Positions 37,056 to 46,958 of a DNA stretch of 64,000 nucleotides are shown piece by piece; the first letter of the stretch is position 1, and each line of letters opens with the position of its first letter. The position numbers were made by a program, and so were the translations under genes. The notes below the pieces were generated by a model, which searched no databases, was not told the DNA's origin, and saw only the letters and a program-made list of their open reading frames with translations. Origin of the DNA: Calditrichia bacterium. Lineage in GTDB: Bacteria; Calditrichota; Calditrichia; Calditrichales; Calditrichaceae. The DNA lies in contig JALSTK010000117.1 in assembly GCA_026983775.1 (NCBI GenBank), forward strand, positions 62,001-126,000, given 5' to 3'.

Positions 37056-37980
37056 ATTACCGTTTTACCATGAACCGGTACTTGCGCAGGAAGTTTTGCA
37101 CTATCTTTTAATAAATCCGGATGGTATCTATTATGATGGTACTCTGGGCGGAGGCGGTCATGCCCTGTTATTTTTACAAAAACTAACGTCACAGGCTTTG
37201 TACATTGGGGTGGATCGGGATGAGCAGGCCCTGGAATATGCAAGAAGGCGATTATCCGCCTTTCATAATGTGGTTTACTACCACGGCCTTTACAATGATA
37301 TCGGTTCCGCGCTACAAGCTGCAAATTGTAGCCGGCCGGATGTGATTTTTCTCGATCTGGGTGTTTCCTCGCACCAGATAAATAGCGATCAGCGCGGGTT
37401 TGCCTTTCGTCCACATATCGCTCTGGATATGCGGATGGATCGGGAACAAGCCTTAACTGCTGCGGATATTTTGGCTGAATATGAGGAGAAAGATTTAATT
37501 CGGATTTTCAAAGAATACGGTGAAGAACGCCATTCCCGGCGTATAGCCCGTGTCATTGTCAGGCAGCGCTCCGAAAAGCCGCTACGTTTCAGTGACGACC
37601 TGATTTCCGTGATCGAACGCTGTGTGCCGGGCAAACAAAAAATAAAAAGTTATGCCCGTATTTTTCAGGCCCTGCGTATAGAAGTCAACCGTGAGCTGGA
37701 TATTCTGAAAGAGGCTCTGGAGCAAGGTCTGAATTATTTGAAGCCCGGTGGTCGTATGGGAGTGATTTCCTATCATTCTCTGGAAGACCGTATGGTAAAG
37801 AATTTTTTCAAAGAGCAGGAAAATCCCTGCACCTGTCCGCCGGAATTGCCTGTTTGTGTTTGTGGGAAGCAGCCGCGACTGAAGCGTCTCCGGCCCTGGC
37901 TGATTATTCCGACGGAAGAAGAAATTAAAAAGAATCCCCGCGCCCGTAGCGCTAAGTTTCGTGTGGGAGAAAAATTATGA
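37039..37980 (+). CDS. rsmH: 16S rRNA (cytosine-1402-N4) methyltransferase RsmH
   Basis: A 313-residue methyltransferase with YHEPVLAQEVLHYL at the N-terminus, SAM motif DGTLGGGGHA (about 34-43), VIFLDLGVSSHQI and the C-terminal SYHSLEDRMVK. There is no ATG start: TTG at 37039 (GGA eight bases upstream) or GTG at 37048 are possible, both overlapping the mraZ 3' end. The last four bases overlap the ftsL ATG. Confidence 0.94.
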   Translation: MKKVNKLPFYHEPVLAQEVLHYLLINPDGIYYDGTLGGGGHALLFLQKLTSQALYIGVDRDEQALEYARRRLSAFHNVVYYHGLYNDIGSALQAANCSRPDVIFLDLGVSSHQINSDQRGFAFRPHIALDMRMDREQALTAADILAEYEEKDLIRIFKEYGEERHSRRIARVIVRQRSEKPLRFSDDLISVIERCVPGKQKIKSYARIFQALRIEVNRELDILKEALEQGLNYLKPGGRMGVISYHSLEDRMVKNFFKEQENPCTCPPELPVCVCGKQPRLKRLRPWLIIPTEEEIKKNPRARSAKFRVGEKL

Positions 37981-38375
37981 CCGGTGAGACAAGAAAACAT
38001 ACAAGAAACAAGAAGAAAAATTACAAGAAGAGTATCGGCGGTCTGACCATTTTGATGAGCATTGTGTTTATAGCTTTTCTAAAGATGTACCAGACTTTTA
38101 GTATCGATTTACTGATGCGCGATATCCATTCTCTGGAACAACAAAAAAAACAGTTGGTCAATCAGACCGAGCAATTACAGGCTGAAGTAGATCGTTTGAG
38201 TAATATTGATCGCGTATCCCGTCTGGCTGCAGAAAAATATCATTTGATGAATAATACGGACCCCATTCAAGTTCTGCAACTTAAGGACAGTCGGCGCCTG
38301 AACGGCATCCAGCAAAAATTTGCCGAACGATTCGAAAAGAAGAAAGATTCATTTAATCTGGCCGGAGTGCATTAA
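37977..38375 (+). CDS. ftsL: Cell-division protein FtsL
   Basis: A 132-residue bitopic protein with a basic cytoplasmic N-terminus (1-19), one membrane helix (about 20-40) and a periplasmic coiled coil (about 48-85) followed by the VSRLAAEKYHL-type motif. This is the usual FtsL layout, and it sits between rsmH and ftsI as expected. FtsL forms the FtsQLB subcomplex that activates septal wall synthesis. Confidence 0.88.
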   Translation: MTGETRKHTRNKKKNYKKSIGGLTILMSIVFIAFLKMYQTFSIDLLMRDIHSLEQQKKQLVNQTEQLQAEVDRLSNIDRVSRLAAEKYHLMNNTDPIQVLQLKDSRRLNGIQQKFAERFEKKKDSFNLAGVH

Positions 38376-38379
38376 CCTT

Positions 38380-40452
38380 ATGGCTAAGCAGACAGTTCTA
38401 AACAGGGCGCGTTTGATTTTTGTTGCCATCGGGATCATCTTATTATGGTTGCTCTTGGAGTTTAATCTTTTTCGTATCCAGGTTGTGGATCACCAGCTGT
38501 TTAGCTCAGTGGCCAGGCGCCAGTATCTAAAGAAAATTCCTTTGCCTGCCATGCGCGGCAATATTTTCGACCGTTACGGGAACAAGCTGGCCGGCAGTTC
38601 GATCCATTATGATCTGGCAGCAGATCCCACTCTGGTTCAAAAACCGCGGCAGATGGCTCGCCTCTGTTCAAAAATACTGAACCGACCTGAAAATTATTTT
38701 GCGGCCAAACTCAGCCGGAAGTCCCGTTTTCAGTATTTGGGACGAAAAGTGTCCGAAGACAAGGCGAAACAAATACTGGCTTTGCATGATCCGGGATTAA
38801 TTCATTTCCCCAATTTCCGGCGTCAATATCCCTACGGACGTTATGCAGCCCAGCTACTGGGCTTCACGGATCCGGATGATAAAGGATTGGGCGGTATCGA
38901 ATTGCAGTATGAAAAACAGCTTCGGGGGCAGGCGGGGGCCGCCGTTTTACAATATGACGGTCCGCGCCGGGTTTTTTACAATGCGGATAATCCCATGCGG
39001 CGCCCCAAAGACGGACTGGATGTATATCTGACTTTGGACAAGAATATCCAGACCGTAGCCGAACAAGAGCTTTTAAAAGGCGTTAAAAAAAGTAAGGCCA
39101 GGGCGGGTATGGTGGTTATCCTCGATCCCAATAGCGGAGCGGTTTTAGCCATGGCCAATTACCCCGGATTCGATCCCAATCGACAGCAGAAATTTTCGGC
39201 AGAGGAAAAACGGAATCGGGTCATTGCCGATTCTTACGAACCGGGTTCCACGATGAAGATTATGACTGCCGCCGCCTTGTTACAGGAGCAGATTCATAAA
39301 GCGGATGATATTGTGTTCTGCGAAAACGGGAGTTTTAAGTTATATAATAAACATTTTCATGACACAAAAAAACATGGCTGGCTGAGCTTTCGTAAGGTAA
39401 TCGAAAAATCATCGAATATCGGTATGATTAAGCTGAGTATGCCTCTGCCCGCTTCCACTTTTTTTCGTTATCTGAAAAGCTTCGGCTTCGGTACGGCAAC
39501 AGGAATCGGTTTGCAAGGTGAGTCATCCGGACGATTGGATAACCCGCAAACCTGGTCCGGACTGTCCAAAGCATCTATTTCCATCGGCTATGAAATAGGT
39601 GTCACGACTCTCCAAATGGCCACAGCCTATGCCGCGGCTATAAACGGAGGATATCTTTATCGCCCGTATGTGGTGGATCATTTACAGGATACTCAGGGAG
39701 ATATATACGATCAGAAGCGGCCACAGATCATTCGTCAGGTAATATCCAAAGAAGTCAGCGACCAACTCAGATCCTTTATGCGCGGTGTGGTTGATCGCGG
39801 TACAGGGATAAATGCAAAGTTGGATGAGATCATTGTCGGCGGTAAAACCGGCACGGCCCGGAAAATGGATATGAAGACAAAACGGTATGATCTGAACAGA
39901 TACACAGCTTCCTTTATCGGTTTTGCTCCTTTCGAGCATCCGCGATTCGTTTGTGCGGTAGTGATGGACGAACCTAAAAATGGGCATTTCGGGGGCAAAG
40001 CGGCGGCTCCGGTATTTCGTGAAATCATCAGACGCATTATTCATTTGGAGGCAGATAGCCGGCCCTCGCAACAAACTCAGCCGGCAAAGCAATTGATTTT
40101 TACCCGTACCCTGAAGGACTTACCGGACATCACCGGATTTCAATTACCTTCTGCCGTTGCTTTATTAAAGGCGAGGGGGATACGATACCGGGTTGAAGGC
40201 AAAGGATCCGTTGTAGATCAGATCGTTCTCAGGAAGAAAAAGATCATTTTGCATACAAAAGAGAAACTGTCCGTAGGGAAAAAAGTACCGAATTTAATCG
40301 GTTTAACTTTACGGGAAGCATTGGCTAAGGTTGATCTGTCCCGCTTTCGCGTACAATTGGACGGTACCCGAAGCGGCATTGTGCGCAGACAGTCACCGTC
40401 ACCCGGTACAGTCATTAAAAAGCGCAGTTCACTTTTATTAACCTGCCGCTAG
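38380..40452 (+). CDS. ftsI: Septal transpeptidase FtsI/PBP3 with two PASTA domains
   Basis: A 690-residue class B penicillin-binding protein: one N-terminal membrane helix (about 10-30), a dimerisation/pedestal domain, then a transpeptidase with Ser290-x-x-Lys293 (GSTMK), Ser344-Ser-Asn346 and Lys489-Thr-Gly491. The C-terminus carries two PASTA repeats (about 570-630 and 632-690; KVPNLIGLTLREALAKV). PASTA tails are typical of SpoVD/PBP2x-type enzymes of Gram-positives but also occur in FCB bacteria. The start at 38380 comes 4 bp after the ftsL stop; the open frame extends 20 codons upstream inside ftsL. Confidence 0.94.
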   Translation: MAKQTVLNRARLIFVAIGIILLWLLLEFNLFRIQVVDHQLFSSVARRQYLKKIPLPAMRGNIFDRYGNKLAGSSIHYDLAADPTLVQKPRQMARLCSKILNRPENYFAAKLSRKSRFQYLGRKVSEDKAKQILALHDPGLIHFPNFRRQYPYGRYAAQLLGFTDPDDKGLGGIELQYEKQLRGQAGAAVLQYDGPRRVFYNADNPMRRPKDGLDVYLTLDKNIQTVAEQELLKGVKKSKARAGMVVILDPNSGAVLAMANYPGFDPNRQQKFSAEEKRNRVIADSYEPGSTMKIMTAAALLQEQIHKADDIVFCENGSFKLYNKHFHDTKKHGWLSFRKVIEKSSNIGMIKLSMPLPASTFFRYLKSFGFGTATGIGLQGESSGRLDNPQTWSGLSKASISIGYEIGVTTLQMATAYAAAINGGYLYRPYVVDHLQDTQGDIYDQKRPQIIRQVISKEVSDQLRSFMRGVVDRGTGINAKLDEIIVGGKTGTARKMDMKTKRYDLNRYTASFIGFAPFEHPRFVCAVVMDEPKNGHFGGKAAAPVFREIIRRIIHLEADSRPSQQTQPAKQLIFTRTLKDLPDITGFQLPSAVALLKARGIRYRVEGKGSVVDQIVLRKKKIILHTKEKLSVGKKVPNLIGLTLREALAKVDLSRFRVQLDGTRSGIVRRQSPSPGTVIKKRSSLLLTCR

Positions 40453-40466
40453 GATAAGGTCAAAGG

Positions 40467-41933
40467 ATGAGCAAACAACGTTTAAAAAAGATAGATGAGG
40501 TTTTTCAGCATATGGCTCTGACCATTCCCCGGGAGCTGAATAATCAAATGATGAGTGGTATTGCCTATGATTCACGTCGTATACAGAAAAACAACTTGTT
40601 TATTGCCGTTCCAGGTTTTAAAAGGGACGGACATCAATACCTTCCTGTGGCCGCAGAAAGGGGAGCTCTGGCGGCAGTCGTGGAACGTAAAGTCAACCAG
40701 GTAGACCTGCCTCAGATACAGGTAAACGATTCACGGCAAGCCATGGCCGAAATAGCGGCCAACTTTTATCGTCCGGAAATAGATGCTTTACAATTAGTGG
40801 GTATTACGGGAACAAACGGTAAAACAACCACTTCGTATCTGATCCGATCCATTTTAGATACGGCTCACATAAATAGCGGATTAATCGGCACGGTTGCTTA
40901 TGAATATGGCGGAAAAAAGTTTCCGGCTCCCAATACCACTCCGGAAGCGCCCGATATCTGTCGTATGCTCTTTGAAATGCAGCAGGAAGATTACACAAGC
41001 TGTGTTCTGGAAGTATCTTCTCACGCCCTGGCTTTAAAACGGGTGGAAGGGCTTCGCTTCCGGGTCGGTCTGTTCACGAATTTAAGTCGCGATCATTTGG
41101 ATTTTCATCACACCGAAGAGGCCTATTTTCAGGCTAAAAAACATTTATTCGATCTTCTTACGGTGGAGGGGCAGACCGTGGTGAATGCCGATGATTCCTA
41201 TGGCCAGCGTTTGATTGCCGAAAGTGAACGGGCCTGTATTACGTACGGATTGAATAGTAAGGCGCTGATTTATCCCATAGCCAGTTCCATGGATATGGCA
41301 GGGATGCGGCTTACCATCAGCACCCCGCCCGGTGAACTTGAAATTCATTCCTCTTTAAGCGGACAATTTAATGTCTATAATATTTTAAGCGCGATTGGAG
41401 TGGCTCTGGCCATGCATATACCGCTTGAATCCGTCCGAAAAGGTATAGAGCGAGTGAAAGAGGTACCCGGTCGTTTGCAATCTTTGCAAATTAAAAAAGA
41501 TATATTTGCCGTAGTGGACTATGCTCACACCCCGGATGCTCTGGAAAAGGCATTACAGGCCTTGCGTCCTTTGGCCAAAAAGCGTTTAATTGTTGTCTTT
41601 GGAGCCGGTGGGGATCGCGATAAAGGGAAGCGTCCCTTAATGGGTCAGATAGCAGAACGTCTGGCCGATTATGCGATTGTCACCTCGGATAATCCGCGCA
41701 GCGAACCACCACGAGCCATTATCGAAGATATTCTGGCCGGAATGAATAAACCCGAAAAAAGAACGGTTATCGAAGATAGACATCAGGCCATTGCTCAGGC
41801 TGTGGCTCTGGCCGAACAAGGGGATCTGATTCTGATTGCCGGGAAGGGGCACGAAACCTATCAGGAAGTCAACGGCGTAAGGCATCCTTTTGACGACCGC
41901 CAAATCGTTCTGGAGGCAGCCCGAAGTGAATGA
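40467..41933 (+). CDS. murE: UDP-MurNAc-tripeptide synthetase MurE, diaminopimelate type
   Basis: A 488-residue Mur ligase adding the third stem-peptide residue. The ATP site is VGITGTNGKTTTSYL (about 111-125). The amino-acid selectivity motif is Asp408-Asn-Pro-Arg411 (SDNPRSEPP), diagnostic for meso-diaminopimelate rather than lysine. The start codon at 40467 is 14 bp after ftsI, with AAGG upstream. The 3' end overlaps the GTG start of murF. Confidence 0.95.
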   Translation: MSKQRLKKIDEVFQHMALTIPRELNNQMMSGIAYDSRRIQKNNLFIAVPGFKRDGHQYLPVAAERGALAAVVERKVNQVDLPQIQVNDSRQAMAEIAANFYRPEIDALQLVGITGTNGKTTTSYLIRSILDTAHINSGLIGTVAYEYGGKKFPAPNTTPEAPDICRMLFEMQQEDYTSCVLEVSSHALALKRVEGLRFRVGLFTNLSRDHLDFHHTEEAYFQAKKHLFDLLTVEGQTVVNADDSYGQRLIAESERACITYGLNSKALIYPIASSMDMAGMRLTISTPPGELEIHSSLSGQFNVYNILSAIGVALAMHIPLESVRKGIERVKEVPGRLQSLQIKKDIFAVVDYAHTPDALEKALQALRPLAKKRLIVVFGAGGDRDKGKRPLMGQIAERLADYAIVTSDNPRSEPPRAIIEDILAGMNKPEKRTVIEDRHQAIAQAVALAEQGDLILIAGKGHETYQEVNGVRHPFDDRQIVLEAARSE

Positions 41934-43287
41934 ATTGACCCTTCGGGATTTTAGCAGACTCTCATCGTCAGTCTGGATGAACCGCCCCTCATCATGGCAG
42001 GGCGATAGAGCGATTGCCGGGATCAGTACGGATACGAGGTCTTTGAAAAAAAATCAGGTATTTTTTGCATTGAGCGGGAATCGTTTCGACGGTCACCGCT
42101 TTGTGGACATTGCCTTTGAACGCGGTGCCCTGTTTTGTGTGGTACAAGAAGAGTTTTTGTCCGCAGGAAATACCGAAGCCAGACCACTCATGGTTGTTGA
42201 TAACACCTTAACGGCTTTACAGCAACTGGCTGCCATACATCGGCAGAAATTTAATATTCCCTTGCTGGCGCTGACCGGTTCGAATGGGAAAACCAGCACG
42301 AAGGAGATGGTTGCCCATATCTTAGGCGGGAAATATCGGGTTCTCAAAACGGAAGGTAATTTGAATAATCATATTGGTTGCCCCCTGACACTTTTAAATT
42401 TGAACGAGCATCACCAGGCTGCGGTTATTGAATTGGGAAGCAACCATCCGGGAGAAATCGGCTTATTGGCGGATATTTCACAGCCCAATATGGCTCTCAT
42501 TACCAATATAGGCCGGGTACATATGGCCTATTTTAAATCTCTGCAGGAGGTGGCCGAAGAAAAACTTTCCCTTTTTGAGCGGGTAAAAAAAGAAGGAACG
42601 ATCTATCAGAATCTGGATGATCCTATGGTGAGCGCATACCGCCTACAATCCGGTGTGAAACGGGTCACCTACGCATTGAATCGTGATGCGGATTTGCGTG
42701 GAAAGATCAGGCATGTAAATGTGTTTGGCCAGGCCTTACTGGAGATAAATGGTTATCGGATTGAGCTACAGGTACCGGGGATCCATATGGCTCAGAATGC
42801 GGTGGCTGCATCTGCCGTGGCTTTCTCCATGGGGTTTACACTCCCTGAGATTGCCGAAGCTTTACATGATTTCAGGGCCAGTCGGCAACGTATGGAAATT
42901 TCGGAACGCGATGGATTACGGATTATTAATGATGCTTACAATGCAAATCCGGTTTCGATGAAGGCGGCTTTTACCACGATCAGCAATATGAAACCGGCCG
43001 GAAGGATTTTTCTGGTATTGGGTGATATGTTGGAATTGGGAGAAAAGAGTGCACAATGGCACGGGCAGGTATTAAGAGAGGCGCTCGACATGAATCCTGA
43101 GGCCATCGTTCTGTTAGGTGATCAGATGAGACGGGCGGCAGAACAGGAATCGTCACCTAAAATAATTCCTTGCCGATCCCATCAGGAAGCTGCAAGCAGG
43201 CTGAAAGAAATGTTAAAACAGGGGGACCTGTTACTACTTAAAGGATCGCGGGGGATTGCAGTAGAAAAGATATTGGACTATTTGTAA
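41926..43287 (+). CDS. murF: UDP-MurNAc-pentapeptide synthetase MurF
   Basis: A 453-residue ligase that joins D-Ala-D-Ala to the UDP-MurNAc-tripeptide. The P-loop is ALTGSNGKTSTKEM (around residue 118), followed by the Mur-ligase blocks EGNLNNHIGCPLTLL and NDAYNANPVSM. The GTG at 41926 is the likely start: GGAGG lies at 41912-41916 and the overlap with the murE stop is 8 bp. Confidence 0.94.
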   Translation: MNELTLRDFSRLSSSVWMNRPSSWQGDRAIAGISTDTRSLKKNQVFFALSGNRFDGHRFVDIAFERGALFCVVQEEFLSAGNTEARPLMVVDNTLTALQQLAAIHRQKFNIPLLALTGSNGKTSTKEMVAHILGGKYRVLKTEGNLNNHIGCPLTLLNLNEHHQAAVIELGSNHPGEIGLLADISQPNMALITNIGRVHMAYFKSLQEVAEEKLSLFERVKKEGTIYQNLDDPMVSAYRLQSGVKRVTYALNRDADLRGKIRHVNVFGQALLEINGYRIELQVPGIHMAQNAVAASAVAFSMGFTLPEIAEALHDFRASRQRMEISERDGLRIINDAYNANPVSMKAAFTTISNMKPAGRIFLVLGDMLELGEKSAQWHGQVLREALDMNPEAIVLLGDQMRRAAEQESSPKIIPCRSHQEAASRLKEMLKQGDLLLLKGSRGIAVEKILDYL

Positions 43288-43322
43288 AAATTTAAAAAAG
43301 AGCAATCGGAAATCGGGGAAAA

Positions 43323-44426
43323 ATGTTAGCTGATTTTCTATATAAGTTTACGGATTATTTTATCGGATTTAATGTGTTCCGCTATATTACGGTACGGGCC
43401 GCCTTAGCCGCAATTACCGCCTTGTTCATTTCCTGGTGGATCGGACCCAAAATCATTGCGCTGATGAAAAAATATCAGATCGGGGAAGAGATCCGCAAGG
43501 AAGGACCGGCCTCTCATCAGGCCAAACGCGGCACACCGACCATGGGCGGATTGATTATCATTATTTCCGTATTGACTGCGGTTTTGCTCTGGTCGGATTT
43601 ATCCAATATGTATTTGCTGCTCATAGTAATCACCACCCTGGTTATGGGCCTGGTAGGTTTCATCGATGACTATCTGAAGGCCATTTTGAAATTTAAGCGG
43701 GGGTTAATCGGGCGCTATAAACTGATCGGCCAGATAAGTCTGGGGCTTCTGGTTGGATTGGTGATCTATTTTCATCCCAATTTTCAGGGTTTACATTCCA
43801 TAACCAGCGTTCCGTTCTTTAAAAACCTTGAAATCAATTTCGGTGTTTTTTACATCTTTGTAGTTGTATTTGTCATCACAGGTGCTTCGAATGCGGTAAA
43901 TTTAACGGATGGTTTGGATGGTCTGGCTACGGGTCTGGCCGCCATTGCTTTCATAGCTCTGGCCGGAGTGGCCTATGTATCCAGTAACGTGAAAATGAGC
44001 GATTATCTGAATATTATCTATCTGCCCGGAACTCAGGAGCTGGCTATCTACTGTCTGGCGGTTTTCGGAGCGGCCATCGGCTTTCTCTGGTTTAATGCCT
44101 ATCCGGCCCAGATTTTCATGGGGGATACGGGCTCACTGGCCCTGGGGAGCGCCATGGGCACGGCCGCGGTACTGCTCAAAAAGGAATTGCTGTTGATCCT
44201 GATTGCCGGTGTATTTATTGTCGAGGCCTTGTCAGTGATTATTCAAACCAGTTATTTTAAATATACAAAAAAGAAATTTGGTGAAGGGCACCGTGTGTTT
44301 CGTATGGCTCCCATTCATCACCATTTTGAATTAAAGGGCTGGCACGAAGCCAAGGTGGTGATCCGTTTTTGGATTATCGGTATTCTGCTGGCTTTACTCA
44401 GTCTGAGTACTTTTAAAACACAGTAA
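43323..44426 (+). CDS. mraY: Phospho-MurNAc-pentapeptide transferase MraY
   Basis: A 367-residue, ten-helix membrane enzyme making lipid I from UDP-MurNAc-pentapeptide and undecaprenyl phosphate. Signatures: KRGTPTMGGLIII, the Asp pair in GFIDDYLK, NAVNLTDGLDGLATG, and FMGDTGSLALG. Canonical place in dcw between murF and murD. Confidence 0.96.
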   Translation: MLADFLYKFTDYFIGFNVFRYITVRAALAAITALFISWWIGPKIIALMKKYQIGEEIRKEGPASHQAKRGTPTMGGLIIIISVLTAVLLWSDLSNMYLLLIVITTLVMGLVGFIDDYLKAILKFKRGLIGRYKLIGQISLGLLVGLVIYFHPNFQGLHSITSVPFFKNLEINFGVFYIFVVVFVITGASNAVNLTDGLDGLATGLAAIAFIALAGVAYVSSNVKMSDYLNIIYLPGTQELAIYCLAVFGAAIGFLWFNAYPAQIFMGDTGSLALGSAMGTAAVLLKKELLLILIAGVFIVEALSVIIQTSYFKYTKKKFGEGHRVFRMAPIHHHFELKGWHEAKVVIRFWIIGILLALLSLSTFKTQ

Positions 44427-44428
44427 GA

Positions 44429-45775
44429 ATGTGCATGGATGTGAAAAATTTAAAGAATAAAAAAGTGACGGTTCTGGGTGCGGCACGCAGTGGTCTGGCC
44501 GCGGCAAAATTATTGCGAAACGTCGGCGCCTTACCCTTTGTAAGCGATATTTCGACCCGGGATCAAAAAGCGGAGCAGGCGGAACAATTACAGGAGTGGT
44601 CCATACCCTTTGAATTCGGCCGCCATTCCCAACGGGTGTTCGATGCGGATTTTATGGTTTTAAGCCCGGGTATAGCGGTAAAATCGGATATCGTCCGCCG
44701 GTTTCTGCAGCAGCGGATTCCGGTTTATTCCGAAATTGAAGTGGCCTCATGGTTTTGTAAAGCACCGATTATCGCCGTAACCGGTTCCAACGGTAAAACC
44801 ACTACTACAACCTTAATCGGCGAGATGCTCCGTACCATCTATCCCGATGCCATCGTAGCCGGTAATATCGGTCAGCCGTTTTCATCCTTTGTACTCAACA
44901 GCCATGCGGATTCCTGGGCTGTAGTAGAAGTGTCCAGTTTTCAATTGGAGACCATTGAGCGTTTTCACCCCAGACAAGCCGTAATATTGAATTTTGCCCC
45001 CAATCACCTGGATCGCTATGACAGTTATCAGGACTATCTGCGGGCCAAATGGCGCATCACCGAGAATCTGAGCGTAGATGATCTTTTAATTTTCAACGCA
45101 GTCGATGCCGAACTTTTAAACTGGGTCGATAAACTGAATGTTAAAAAGATAGGATTTCATATCAATGGTTCGCCGCAAGAGGCGGCCTGGTTTGATGGGA
45201 AAAGTCTCTATCTTTATGGTACGAAATTAATGAATGTGGATGAGATGATCCTGCGCGGTAAACATAATTATATGAATGCCATGGCCGCGGCTTTGGCGGC
45301 CGGGAACGCCAAGGTGCCTGTGGAGGCAATTCGACGGACCTTGAAGACTTTCGCCGGTGTTGAACATCGTTTGGAATTCGTAACGGAGAAGGAGGGTGTG
45401 AAATATATTAATGATTCCAAGGCAACTACCGTGGAATCGCTTTCATTCGCTCTGCAAAGTTTCCGGGAACCGGTTGTACTCATCGCCGGAGGTAAGGACA
45501 AAGGCAGTGATTTTTCCCGTTTGAATCCATTGATAAAAGAGCATGTAAAAGAACTGATTTTGATCGGAGATGCAGCAGATAAGATGAGCAAAGCATGGCA
45601 GGGTCTAAAACCCATTCATCGTCCGCAGTCGTTTGAAGAGGCTATTCATACGGCAAAAGATGCAGCCCGGCCCGGTGAGGTGGTGCTGCTTTCCCCGGCT
45701 TGTGCCAGTTTTGATATGTTCAAAGATTTTGAAGACAGGGGCCGGCAGTTTAAAGAGCTGGTTAACCGATTATAG
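44429..45775 (+). CDS. murD: UDP-MurNAc-L-Ala:D-Glu ligase MurD
   Basis: A 448-residue Mur ligase adding D-glutamate. N-terminal UDP-binding Rossmann part (VTVLGAARSGLAAAKLL), ATP site AVTGSNGKTTTTTLIG (around 118), then NFAPNHLDRYDSYQDY and KYINDSKATTVES. Two nearby ATGs (44429 and 44435) are equally possible. It starts 2 bp after mraY. Confidence 0.95.
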   Translation: MCMDVKNLKNKKVTVLGAARSGLAAAKLLRNVGALPFVSDISTRDQKAEQAEQLQEWSIPFEFGRHSQRVFDADFMVLSPGIAVKSDIVRRFLQQRIPVYSEIEVASWFCKAPIIAVTGSNGKTTTTTLIGEMLRTIYPDAIVAGNIGQPFSSFVLNSHADSWAVVEVSSFQLETIERFHPRQAVILNFAPNHLDRYDSYQDYLRAKWRITENLSVDDLLIFNAVDAELLNWVDKLNVKKIGFHINGSPQEAAWFDGKSLYLYGTKLMNVDEMILRGKHNYMNAMAAALAAGNAKVPVEAIRRTLKTFAGVEHRLEFVTEKEGVKYINDSKATTVESLSFALQSFREPVVLIAGGKDKGSDFSRLNPLIKEHVKELILIGDAADKMSKAWQGLKPIHRPQSFEEAIHTAKDAARPGEVVLLSPACASFDMFKDFEDRGRQFKELVNRL

Positions 45776-45784
45776 GAAATTTTC

Positions 45785-46954
45785 ATGAAACGCGGTAAAG
45801 TAGACTTAAATATAGTAATCAGTGTAACTTTCCTGTTGTTTGTAGGCATGGTTATGGTTTTTAGTGCCAGTTCCATGATGGCCGATAAAAAATTCGGTTC
45901 GCTTACCTACTATCTTCGCAAACAGATGATGTGGGGTATTCTTTCCTTCGGACTGATGATCCTGATGTCGCGTTTCGATTATCGTCGTTTACAGCATCAT
46001 AAGCTGCCGCATATTTTGATTCTTCTCAGTTTTACCCTTTTGATCGGTCTGTTGGTTGGCGGAGTGCGTATTAACGGCGCGCGCCGCTGGTTCCATTTGG
46101 GCTTTATGAATTTCCAGCCCAGTGAACTGGCCAAGTTAAGTATAATTATTTACACGGCTTACTATTTATCTGTGAAAAAGGCCGAGATCGCTAAATTAAA
46201 ATCCGGTATTCTACCTCTCATGTTTGTCTTAAGTTTGATTATTTTACCGGTTATGTTACAACCGGATTTGAGTACTTCGCTCATGCTGGCCATCATATCC
46301 GGATTAATGCTTTTCGTCAGCAGAGCAAGACTGAAGCATCTCGTTGGAATGGGATTGTCCTTTATTCCCGCTGCCCTGTTTTTAATGAGCAGCAGATCGT
46401 ATCAGCAGGGACGAATTTCCCAGTGGATTCATGCCTGGGGAAATCCGCTCAATGCCGCTTATCAGATCCGTCAGTCCCTGATCGGTTTAGGGCGTGGAGG
46501 CTGGATGGGGCACGGGCTGGGCCAGAGTAAACAAAAATTCTTTTTTCTTCCCGATTCGCACACGGATTTCATCTTTTCTATTTTAGGTGAAGAGTGGGGA
46601 TTCATCGGTGTGACCATCATTTTACTGGTTTTTATGTTTCTTTTGTATCGGGGCCTGGTTATCACGCGCAGAGTACCGGATGCCTTCGGAAAGTTTCTTG
46701 CCCTGGGCTTTACCCTGAATATCGTTTTATATGGTTTGATCAATGCCGGCGTGGTTAGCATGCTCTTCCCGGCAACCGGTTTACCCATGCCGTTTATCAG
46801 TTACGGCGGATCCCACTTGATGTTTCTGGGATTTAGTGTGGGCTTATTGTTAAGTATTTCCCGGGTAGCCAACCGGGTTTCCACCAACGGAAATTGGACG
46901 GAGTTTCGTCAAAAGCGCGAACAGTTATATCAAACAGTCATTTCAACGGATTAA
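45785..46954 (+). CDS. ftsW: Septal peptidoglycan polymerase FtsW
   Basis: A 389-residue SEDS-family membrane glycosyltransferase with about ten helices. Conserved blocks: NGARRWFHLGFMNFQPSELAK, QPDLSTSL (with the catalytic-region Asp), GEEWGFIG and GLPMPFISYGGSHL. Works with FtsI. A second SEDS gene (rodA) lies at 54054 on the other strand; context separates the two roles. Confidence 0.94.
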   Translation: MKRGKVDLNIVISVTFLLFVGMVMVFSASSMMADKKFGSLTYYLRKQMMWGILSFGLMILMSRFDYRRLQHHKLPHILILLSFTLLIGLLVGGVRINGARRWFHLGFMNFQPSELAKLSIIIYTAYYLSVKKAEIAKLKSGILPLMFVLSLIILPVMLQPDLSTSLMLAIISGLMLFVSRARLKHLVGMGLSFIPAALFLMSSRSYQQGRISQWIHAWGNPLNAAYQIRQSLIGLGRGGWMGHGLGQSKQKFFFLPDSHTDFIFSILGEEWGFIGVTIILLVFMFLLYRGLVITRRVPDAFGKFLALGFTLNIVLYGLINAGVVSMLFPATGLPMPFISYGGSHLMFLGFSVGLLLSISRVANRVSTNGNWTEFRQKREQLYQTVISTD

Positions 46955-46958
46955 AAAT

